NCBI RefSeq assembly: GCF_014855495.1
Contig: NZ_JACYFJ010000003.1
Location: 248,001 to 312,000 of the forward strand
DNA length: 64,000 nucleotides
DNA from: Euzebyella saccharophila
GTDB lineage: Bacteria > Bacteroidota > Bacteroidia > Flavobacteriales > Flavobacteriaceae
Direction of reading: 5' to 3'
The position numbers were made by a program, and so were the translations under genes. Shown here piece by piece: positions 17,562 to 24,589 of this stretch (the stretch's first letter is position 1; each line of letters starts with the position of its first letter). The notes under the pieces were generated by a model. That model saw nothing but the letters and a program-made list of their open reading frames with translations. It was not told the origin of the DNA and made no database searches.

Positions 17562-18392
17562 ATGAAAAATATACTTGTACCCACAGATTTTTCCGAAAAC
17601 TGCACTAAAGCTGCCAATCTCGGAATAGCCATGGCCAAACTTTTTGATGCCGAAATCCATTTTTTCCATTTGATACAGACCCCTGTGGATTGGGTAAATC
17701 TGGACAAGCAAAAGGAAAAACGGTATCCTGAAACCTTAAAAAAAATCGGTAGTGCAAAATCCGCTTTACGCGAGCTGGAAAGGAAGGCCGAAAAGGAACA
17801 TCTAAAATGTCAAACTTTCTTGCAATATCAGGTAAGCACCAGTAATATTTTAGAACATTCGGGGCATTTCGACCATGATTTTATCATCACGGGGAGCAGT
17901 GGCACCAAAGGCACGGTTAGGGAATTGTTCGGTAGCAACGTTGAGCAAATAGTACGAAAATCGGATGTGCCGGTAATCGTGGTCAAAGAGGAAGAGGTTT
18001 CATTTCCATTTAAGAATATCGTGTTCGTTTCTGATTTTGAAGAGGATGTAAGTGAAGCCTTTAAGCATGTAATCTCCATCGCTGACAAATGTAATGCACA
18101 TATCCGTCTATTGCGCGTCAATACCAAAACGGATACTAATAGTATCGAAGCGGGACTAAATCCGATTAAAACTTTCCTTGAAAAGTTCCCAGACCTGAAA
18201 AATTATTCCATGTTCGTCAATAATGAACCTTCGGTAGAAACGGGGATCAATACCTTCTTAACCTATGAACCAGCTGATTTGATTGCCATGTGCACGCATG
18301 GAAATACTGGTTTTTTAAGCTTGTTTTCCAAAAGTATCGCAGAGGGTGTGGCAAATCATTCCACGCTTCCGGTAATGACGATTAAAATTTAA
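17562..18392 (+). CDS. Tandem universal stress protein (two UspA domains)
   Basis: A 276-residue cytoplasmic protein made of two UspA folds: residues 1-145 (NILVPTDFSENCTKAANLG to VPVIVVKEEE) and 150-276 (KNIVFVSDFEEDVSEAF to LPVMTIKI). The nucleotide-binding G-2X-G-9X-G pattern is clear in the first domain (ITGSSGTKGTVRELFGSNVE) and partly kept in the second (CTHGNTGFLSLFSKSIAE). Proteins of this kind are induced by starvation and low oxygen in many bacteria. Its place in the run suggests a stress or anoxia theme for the cassette; a direct partner is unknown. Confidence 0.88.
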   Translation: MKNILVPTDFSENCTKAANLGIAMAKLFDAEIHFFHLIQTPVDWVNLDKQKEKRYPETLKKIGSAKSALRELERKAEKEHLKCQTFLQYQVSTSNILEHSGHFDHDFIITGSSGTKGTVRELFGSNVEQIVRKSDVPVIVVKEEEVSFPFKNIVFVSDFEEDVSEAFKHVISIADKCNAHIRLLRVNTKTDTNSIEAGLNPIKTFLEKFPDLKNYSMFVNNEPSVETGINTFLTYEPADLIAMCTHGNTGFLSLFSKSIAEGVANHSTLPVMTIKI

Positions 18393-18407
18393 ATAAACCA
18401 TATCAAA

Positions 18408-18962
18408 ATGTCGGGAAGCTTACTTCAAATACGAGAAAAACCCTTTTACAAATTATTGTTGGGAAGAACGATTTTGCCCCTTGTTACTATTTTGGGTATT
18501 GGTATCCTGTATGTTGTTTTAATGTCAATGGTCGATCATAAATCGTTGCCATTCCACATTATCATTGTAACAGCAGCATTGAGTAAGACCATCGTCATTA
18601 CGATGACCACTTTAAAACGGTTATCAAAATTGATAAAAATTTGTCATTCATTGGAGCGATTGCTATGGGTTTTTGGTTTGATAATCATCATAAGTATTTT
18701 TTCTTTTGCGACTGATTATGCATGCCTTTTTCAATTCAGCCATTCTACATTTGAAGGCGTACCCGATTATTCAAATTCGTACCTGTACAATTTGTACCAC
18801 TTTTTCTACTTCAGTGTGATAACTTTTTCAACGGTGGGCTACGGCGATATAATTCCAACGTCCGATGTAGCCCGGTTCGTTGTTATGCTCGAAATATTCT
18901 TAAGTTTTTTCTTGATCGTCTTCGCTTTGGCCAATATTAAAAAAATACACATCAATGGATAA
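18408..18962 (+). CDS. Two-pore-domain-like potassium channel subunit (Ion_trans_2)
   Basis: A 184-residue membrane protein with about four helices: residues 15-38, 47-68, 86-108 and the pore module. The selectivity filter TFSTVGYGDIIPTSDVA (about residues 140-156) carries the TVGYGD signature of potassium channels, followed by the inner helix VVMLEIFLSFFLIVFALAN. No cytoplasmic RCK/TrkA domain is attached. Such a channel could set membrane potential when respiration is impaired. Its last eight bases overlap the next gene. Confidence 0.82.
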   Translation: MSGSLLQIREKPFYKLLLGRTILPLVTILGIGILYVVLMSMVDHKSLPFHIIIVTAALSKTIVITMTTLKRLSKLIKICHSLERLLWVFGLIIIISIFSFATDYACLFQFSHSTFEGVPDYSNSYLYNLYHFFYFSVITFSTVGYGDIIPTSDVARFVVMLEIFLSFFLIVFALANIKKIHING

Positions 18963-19806
18963 GATAAATATCATAAAGGCAAGCGGCGAGAAAGCACCTT
19001 TTGAAATAGAAAAAGTGATACGTTCATTAGAACGGGCGGGTGCCGATAAATTGTTGGTCAAAGAGATAGTTCAAGATATTGATAAAAAAGTTCATGACGG
19101 AATGACTACCAAAAAGATATATCAAATGGCCTTTAACACATTAAAGAGAAGGTCTAGGGTTAGTGCTTCAAAATACAAGCTCAAAAAAGCTCTAATGGAA
19201 CTGGGGCCATCAGGCTATCCCTTTGAAAAATTTGTTGGCAAAATTTTGGAGCACGAAGGCTTTGATGCAAAAGTCGGGGTGATCGTACAAGGAAACTGTG
19301 TACAGCACGAAGTGGATGTGATTGCCCAAAAGGAGAATAAACACTTTATGATTGAATGCAAATACCATAGTGACCAAGGACGGTTTTGCAATGTGAAAAT
19401 CCCGCTCTACATCCAATCTAGATTTTTGGATGTCCAAAAGCAATGGGAAAAGCAAGAAAGCCACAAAAACAAATCACATCAAGGCGGTGTGTACACTAAT
19501 ACCCGTTTTACGACCGATGCCATGCAATATGGAAACTGTGTCGGGTTGATGCTGACCAGTTGGGATTATCCTAAAGGAAGAGCGTTAAAGGATAGAATAG
19601 ACAAAGCTGGCCTGCATCCCTTAACCTCACTGACCACGATTACCAAATCGGAGAAATCGAAATTGTTGGAACAGGAAATCGTACTCTGTAGGGAAATAAA
19701 GGACAATCCCGATGTGTTGAAAAAAGTTGGGATTGATGGGGCCAGACGAAAAAAGATTCTAGCGGATTCACAAAGTCTATGCGAAACCCATCAACCAAAC
19801 ACTTGA
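18955..19806 (+). CDS. ATP-cone domain fused to a PD-(D/E)XK (Mrr-like) nuclease domain
   Basis: A 283-residue soluble protein. Residues 1-90 form an ATP cone, the allosteric ATP/dATP-binding module of ribonucleotide reductases (IIKASGEKAPFEIEKVIRSLERAG, GMTTKKIYQMAFNTLKRRSR). Residues about 95-200 have a restriction-endonuclease-like core (FEKFVGKILEHEGF, then VDVIAQKENKHFMIECKYH), giving the D-x(n)-ExK triad; the C-terminus is basic and helical. A nuclease whose activity is tuned by adenine nucleotide levels is inferred. It overlaps the channel gene by eight bases and is followed by a beta-CASP hydrolase after three bases. No methyltransferase is present, so this is not a simple restriction system. 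Confidence 0.8.
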   Translation: MDKINIIKASGEKAPFEIEKVIRSLERAGADKLLVKEIVQDIDKKVHDGMTTKKIYQMAFNTLKRRSRVSASKYKLKKALMELGPSGYPFEKFVGKILEHEGFDAKVGVIVQGNCVQHEVDVIAQKENKHFMIECKYHSDQGRFCNVKIPLYIQSRFLDVQKQWEKQESHKNKSHQGGVYTNTRFTTDAMQYGNCVGLMLTSWDYPKGRALKDRIDKAGLHPLTSLTTITKSEKSKLLEQEIVLCREIKDNPDVLKKVGIDGARRKKILADSQSLCETHQPNT

Positions 19807-19809
19807 ATT

Positions 19810-21186
19810 ATGACCGATAGCACTATTAATATCCATTTTTTAGGAGCGGCCGGTACTGTTACCGGCTCCAAATATCTTTTGGACACAGGGGATAGAAAAA
19901 TACTTATCGATTGCGGTCTATTTCAGGGGATCAAAGAACTACGCTTAAAAAACTGGGAATATCCACCTGTAAACGTCAACGAAATTGATGCCGTATTGCT
20001 TACCCATGGCCATTTGGACCATACGGGCTATCTGCCAAGGTTGGTAAAGCAAGGCTTTAGGGGACCCATTTATGGCACCTACCCCACTCTGGACATCGCC
20101 AAGATTATATTGAACGATAGTGCCAAAATACAAGAGCAAGAAGCCGAACGTGCCAATAAGGAAGGGTATTCAAAGCACGATCCGGCAAAACCCTTGTATG
20201 ATTTAAAGGATGTTGAAAAGACTATTCTGTATTTCAAGGGAGTACCGCCCGGCCAGTGGCTCCCCCTGTTAAAGAACGTAAAAGCAAGATTTCAGTATAA
20301 CGGGCATATTCTCGGGGCAATCCATATTGAATTGGATGTGCAGGGTAAACGATTCGTTTTTTCAGGGGATATTGGTAGAACAAACGATTTGCTCTTGTAT
20401 CCCCCAGTAAAGCCAAAAAGGGCGGATGTGTTGTTTATGGAATCAACGTATGGTGGCAGGTTCCATCCCGAAGAGGAAGAGGCCATCCCTCTCATAGAAA
20501 AATTGGTCAACGAAACCCTTACACGGGACGGTAGTCTTTTCATTCCAAGTTTTTCGGTTGAACGCGCCCAATTGATGATGTTGATATTTTGGAGGCTATT
20601 AAAAGAAAACAAAATTCCGAAAGTCCCCATGATAATGGACAGTCCCATGGGGGCCAATGTCTTGGAACTATTTCACAGAACGCGGGACTGGCATAGGTTG
20701 GAAGATGACGAGTGTGACAAAATGTGCTCCCACTTTACCGTTGTTAGCAGCTACCGTGAAACTATGGAACTGAGAAGTGATGATAAATCAAAAATTGTCA
20801 TTGCCGGAAGCGGAATGCTCACAGGCGGCAGAATGTTGAACTATCTGGAAACCCAGGCACAAAATCCTGATAACACCTTACTCTTTGTTGGCTATCAAGC
20901 GGAAGGTACCCGTGGAAGAAAATTATTGGAAGGAGAAAAGGAATTAAAAGTGTATGGAAAGACCGTATCCTTCAAAATGCAAGTGGCCGAGATTGAAGGA
21001 CTTTCGGCCCATGCAGACCATGCCGAATTGTTGGATTGGTTGAGTGATGTAAAGGAACCGCCAGAGAAAATATTTATAGTTCATGGCGAAAAAGAAGGGG
21101 CCGAGGCCTTAAAACAGGGAATCAAGGAAACCTATGGTTGGAATAGTGAAATTCCTCAACTCTATGGTATCGAAAAGTTAAAGTAG
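19810..21186 (+). CDS. Beta-CASP metallo-beta-lactamase-fold RNA-processing nuclease
   Basis: A 458-residue protein of the CPSF73/Ysh1-like family. The di-zinc motif LLTHGHLDHTGYLPRL (about residues 63-78), later GHILGAIHIEL, FSGDIGRTND and the C-terminal ligand AEIEGLSAHADHAELLDWL define the metallo-lactamase part. The beta-CASP insert starts near FIPSFSVERAQLMMLIFWRL, and the RMMBL end gives FIVHGEKEGAEALKQ. Bacterial members are commonly annotated as RNA exonucleases. In this neighbourhood a role in RNA turnover that feeds AMP to the phosphorylase downstream is my inference. Confidence 0.88.
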   Translation: MTDSTINIHFLGAAGTVTGSKYLLDTGDRKILIDCGLFQGIKELRLKNWEYPPVNVNEIDAVLLTHGHLDHTGYLPRLVKQGFRGPIYGTYPTLDIAKIILNDSAKIQEQEAERANKEGYSKHDPAKPLYDLKDVEKTILYFKGVPPGQWLPLLKNVKARFQYNGHILGAIHIELDVQGKRFVFSGDIGRTNDLLLYPPVKPKRADVLFMESTYGGRFHPEEEEAIPLIEKLVNETLTRDGSLFIPSFSVERAQLMMLIFWRLLKENKIPKVPMIMDSPMGANVLELFHRTRDWHRLEDDECDKMCSHFTVVSSYRETMELRSDDKSKIVIAGSGMLTGGRMLNYLETQAQNPDNTLLFVGYQAEGTRGRKLLEGEKELKVYGKTVSFKMQVAEIEGLSAHADHAELLDWLSDVKEPPEKIFIVHGEKEGAEALKQGIKETYGWNSEIPQLYGIEKLK

Positions 21187-21209
21187 GTAAGAAATTACGA
21201 AAGAATAAC

Positions 21210-22718
21210 ATGGAAATGGAAAAAAAATCAAACATCCTCAAATACAAATCGCTAGGCATTTACACGCAAAATGAAAACGTTGTGTATATGCGAGAAGATT
21301 GTCATGTCTGTATTTCAGAAGGGTTTGAGGCATTGACCCGAATAAGGGTATCGAACATGAGCACCTCAGTAATTGCAAGCCTCCATATCATTACTTCGGA
21401 TGTACTTAGGCAGGGCGAAATAGGGCTGTCACAAATAGCAGCAAAAAAACTCAACGTATCTGACGGCGAAACGTTATATGTATCCCATTTGGAACCCATT
21501 GAATCATTGAGTTTTGTAAGGGCGAAAATTTATAATCAAAGACTCGATTACAAAGCCTACACGGATATTATTACGGATATCATCGAAGGGAATTATTCAA
21601 ACATCCATCTATCGGCATTCATTACAGCATGTGCAGGCGACCGAATGGATTTAGATGAAATCTCGGATCTTACCAAGGCAATGATTACCTCGGGAAAACA
21701 ACTGGATTGGAAGAAGAAAATAGTGGTGGACAAACACTGTATCGGGGGGTTGCCGGGCAATAGAACTACACCTATCGTTGTAGCAATTGCCGCCGCTTAC
21801 GGGTTGACCATGCCCAAAACGTCCTCACGGGCCATTACCTCGCCTGCTGGTACGGCCGATACCATGGAAGTATTGACGAATGTGACCCTTTCTGGCGAAG
21901 AAATCAAACGTGTCGTGGAACAGGAGGGCGGCTGTTTGGTATGGGGCGGCACTGCGGAATTAAGCCCAGCGGACGATATTCTTATCAAAGTCGAGAAAGC
22001 ACTCGATATTGATAGCGAAGGCCAGCTAATCGCCTCCGTACTGTCCAAAAAAGCGGCTGCAGGTGCTACCCATGTGGTCATCGACATTCCTGTTGGGAAA
22101 ACGGCCAAGGTGCGCAGTGAAGAGGCCGCGCAAAAACTCAAGGAACATATGGAAGCCGTAGGCAATGCAGTAGGGCTTAAAATAAAGGTGGTCATTACCG
22201 ATGGCAGCCAGCCCGTGGGAAGGGGTATCGGCCCTAATTTAGAGGCGGTTGATGTGCTAAGTGTTTTGCAGAATAAGAGGGATGCGCCACAAGACCTAAA
22301 AGAACGGGCATTATTGTTGGCGGGGCACCTCTTGGAACTATCGGAAAAAGTGGAAACAGGAAAAGGCCTTGATACAGCGAAAGAATTGTTGGAAAACGGA
22401 AAAGCTTATCAAAAATTCGAGGCCATCTGCAAGGCCCAAGGAAGATTTTCAAAAACCTATGTTGCCCCTTACCAATTTGAGATGCATGCACCTAAACGTG
22501 GTAAGGTCAAAAAAATAAACAATCGAAAGATTGCAAAACTTGCAAAGCTATCGGGGGCGCCACAATCCAAATCGGCAGGCATTTCGATGAACGTCCGGTT
22601 GGGCGATGAGATAGAAAAGGGGGAATTGCTCTATATACTCCACGCGGAAACAAATGGCGAACTGAACTATGCCTTGGAATATTATGAGAATCATGATGAT
22701 ATAATTACAATCCAATAA
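21210..22718 (+). CDS. AMP phosphorylase / thymidine phosphorylase family enzyme (archaeal DeoA type)
   Basis: A 502-residue nucleoside phosphorylase family II protein whose length and extra N-terminal domain (residues 1-90, double-psi barrel-like) match archaeal AMP phosphorylases, not the roughly 440-residue bacterial thymidine phosphorylases. Conserved parts are the phosphate-binding DKHCIGGLPGNRTTPIV (about 172-188), KTSSRAITSPAGTADTMEVL, GGCLVWGGTAELSPADD and the C-terminal PYND-like domain. AMP phosphorylase makes adenine (or another base) and ribose 1,5-bisphosphate. No ribose-bisphosphate isomerase or Rubisco lies in the window. A PRPP-synthetase homologue begins nine bases downstream. 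Confidence 0.85.
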   Translation: MEMEKKSNILKYKSLGIYTQNENVVYMREDCHVCISEGFEALTRIRVSNMSTSVIASLHIITSDVLRQGEIGLSQIAAKKLNVSDGETLYVSHLEPIESLSFVRAKIYNQRLDYKAYTDIITDIIEGNYSNIHLSAFITACAGDRMDLDEISDLTKAMITSGKQLDWKKKIVVDKHCIGGLPGNRTTPIVVAIAAAYGLTMPKTSSRAITSPAGTADTMEVLTNVTLSGEEIKRVVEQEGGCLVWGGTAELSPADDILIKVEKALDIDSEGQLIASVLSKKAAAGATHVVIDIPVGKTAKVRSEEAAQKLKEHMEAVGNAVGLKIKVVITDGSQPVGRGIGPNLEAVDVLSVLQNKRDAPQDLKERALLLAGHLLELSEKVETGKGLDTAKELLENGKAYQKFEAICKAQGRFSKTYVAPYQFEMHAPKRGKVKKINNRKIAKLAKLSGAPQSKSAGISMNVRLGDEIEKGELLYILHAETNGELNYALEYYENHDDIITIQ

Positions 22719-22727
22719 AAAGAACTT

Positions 22728-23621
22728 ATGCAAACGATATTGTTTAGCCTTCCCGGCAACCAAGAACTAACGGAACTCTTGGCAAAGAAAATGAATGCTG
22801 AAATCGGGGAATGTGCGATACGTAAATTTCCCGACGGCGAATCCTATACCCGTATCCTTTCCGATGTGAAAGGAAAATGTGTGGCAATGGTCTGTACCCT
22901 TCACGAACCCGATGAAAAGTTGTTGCCACTTTACTTTTTGAGCCATACGGCCAAATCATTGGGGGCAATGTGTACCTGTTTGGTGGCACCCTATTTGGCT
23001 TATATGCGCCAAGACAAGGTTTTTAACGAAGGTGAGGGGGTTACCTCCACCTATTTTGGAAAATTGATTTCGGGCTTTGCCGATAGTATCACGACCGTCG
23101 ATCCCCATTTGCATCGCATAAGTTCTTTAGGCGAGGTATATGATATTCCGAATAGGGTTATCCATGCCGCGGATGCCATCTCCAAATACATCAAGGAAAA
23201 TATACACAATCCGGTATTAATAGGCCCTGATTCCGAAAGCGAGCAATGGGTCTCCGATGTGGCGGAAAAAGCCGGAGTTCCGTTTACCGTATTGCAAAAG
23301 GTGCGCCATGGCGATCGTGATGTTGAAGTTTCCGTTCCCGATGTAGACAAGTATGAGGATTGCACACCTGTTTTGGTGGATGATATTATATCTACGGCCC
23401 GGACTATGATAGAAACCACAGAACATTTGAAAAATGCCGGAATGAAACCAGCAATATGCATAGGTATACATGCCGTTTTTTCCGGAAATGCCTATCAAGA
23501 CCTTTGGGATGCCAATGTAGAGAATATCATTACGTGTAATACAATTCCACATCAATCCAACGGCATTGACTTGAGTGATATCATTGCCAAAGAAGTAACT
23601 GAACTGATGTACCATACATGA
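22728..23621 (+). CDS. Ribose-phosphate pyrophosphokinase homologue, short archaeal-type
   Basis: A 297-residue type I phosphoribosyltransferase-fold protein. It keeps the metal/ATP segment YMRQDKVFNEGEGVTSTYFG, VDPHLHR, and the catalytic K-x-R in LQKVRHGDRDVEV. The PRPP-binding loop reads LVDDIISTARTMIET, where typical enzymes have GGT after DDxxxT or DDxxST; both glycines are changed to Ala and Arg. It is about 20 residues shorter than the E. coli enzyme. It could form PRPP from ribose 5-phosphate or act on the ribose 1,5-bisphosphate made by its neighbour; sequence does not decide. Confidence 0.85.
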   Translation: MQTILFSLPGNQELTELLAKKMNAEIGECAIRKFPDGESYTRILSDVKGKCVAMVCTLHEPDEKLLPLYFLSHTAKSLGAMCTCLVAPYLAYMRQDKVFNEGEGVTSTYFGKLISGFADSITTVDPHLHRISSLGEVYDIPNRVIHAADAISKYIKENIHNPVLIGPDSESEQWVSDVAEKAGVPFTVLQKVRHGDRDVEVSVPDVDKYEDCTPVLVDDIISTARTMIETTEHLKNAGMKPAICIGIHAVFSGNAYQDLWDANVENIITCNTIPHQSNGIDLSDIIAKEVTELMYHT

Positions 23622-24268
23622 AAAGTACCATTGGCATATTGACCGTTTTATTGTCATCCTTTTTTTCACAGGCACAAGAAGAAATGCTTATAGGCCAACT
23701 CGCCGACAGATTGGTCGTAAGGGAAAATTATGATGAAAATGGCGCTTTTCTTAATAAGCAAACCTTTCAGGCGGGAGGGTTAATAGAAACGGATGGATAT
23801 TATGAAATTGAGGTAGAAACCGAATTCTTTGATGAAAATGGGAAATCAACGGATAAATACTCCACCACCTATCGCTGTCGGCCAGAAGCATCGAGCGTTA
23901 TGGTAATGGCATTTCCATTTTCAAATCGAAAATCAAAAGAAACCGAAATAAACACCAGTTCCAAAAATTTCAAGGATTTATACGACATGGACAATTTGAA
24001 AGATGTTGAACTCGAAATAAGTTTTGATTCGGGATTACTGGATTTTTTCGGCTCAAAAAGTAAGATCAACATTTTTGACAGAAAGCTGAATACTGAAACA
24101 AAGGAAATCCAAATCAATTCAAAACTCACGGCGAAAGCCTATACGTGGGGTATACGCATTAAGGAACTTGAGTATTCGGTACTTGAAAAAATATCGAAAA
24201 AAGGGCTGCTGTCCTTTCAAAAATTCGAAGAAAACGATGGCAGCTATTTTACGATAATCTATAAATAA
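23618..24268 (+). CDS. Secreted protein of unknown function
   Basis: A 216-residue protein with a short signal peptide (MKSTIGILTVLLSSFFSQAQ). I do not recognise a family. The mature part is rich in beta-strand patterns and acidic residues (DGYYEIEVETEFFDENG, VELEISFDSGLLDFFGSKSKINIFDRK) and has one cysteine. The start overlaps the stop of the PRPP-synthetase homologue by four bases (ATGA), so it is coupled to that gene even though it is exported; this is unusual for a nucleotide operon. It may be a periplasmic binding or structural protein. Confidence 0.7.
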   Translation: MKSTIGILTVLLSSFFSQAQEEMLIGQLADRLVVRENYDENGAFLNKQTFQAGGLIETDGYYEIEVETEFFDENGKSTDKYSTTYRCRPEASSVMVMAFPFSNRKSKETEINTSSKNFKDLYDMDNLKDVELEISFDSGLLDFFGSKSKINIFDRKLNTETKEIQINSKLTAKAYTWGIRIKELEYSVLEKISKKGLLSFQKFEENDGSYFTIIYK

Positions 24269-24279
24269 AAACAAAGAAA

Positions 24280-24573
24280 ATGAAGAGTTACGATACACTT
24301 TCAGAGGCGATAAACGCACTTCAAAATAGAGGGTATACCTATGATTTCAACCTCAACCCCCACTGTTTGGAATGTGCCGCCCTAAAATTGGAAATAAATC
24401 CCGAAGATTTTGAGGTGGATGAAATGCACCGCTTTGAAGGAATGAGCAGTACCGATGACAACAGCATCCTGTATGCAATTTCATCCAAAGACGGAATCAA
24501 GGGCACTCTAGTCGATGCCTATGGGGTATATGCACAGAACATCTCCGAAGAAATGCGAAAAAAACTACGATAA
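24280..24573 (+). CDS. Small conserved protein (often mislabelled phosphoribosylpyrophosphate synthetase)
   Basis: A 97-residue cytoplasmic protein that begins MKSYDTLSEAINALQNRGYT and has a CxxC (HCLECAALKLEINPEDFEVDE). This small family is widespread in Bacteroidota and is sometimes labelled phosphoribosylpyrophosphate synthetase, but it has none of the motifs of that enzyme and is a third of its length; the label probably spread from genomic neighbourhood. The ending GVYAQNISEEMRKKL is typical. The function is unknown; a small regulatory or metal-binding protein is possible. It lies 16 bases before the copper ATPase. Confidence 0.72.
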   Translation: MKSYDTLSEAINALQNRGYTYDFNLNPHCLECAALKLEINPEDFEVDEMHRFEGMSSTDDNSILYAISSKDGIKGTLVDAYGVYAQNISEEMRKKLR

Positions 24574-24589
24574 CACTTAAATAAAGAAC

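Noticed and set aside
18955-21186. Restriction-modification or known anti-phage system around the ATP-cone nuclease
   Set aside because: No methyltransferase, specificity subunit, reverse transcriptase, TIR, CBASS or Gabija-type partner is present; it sits in a metabolic run, so a defence label is not supported by sequence alone.
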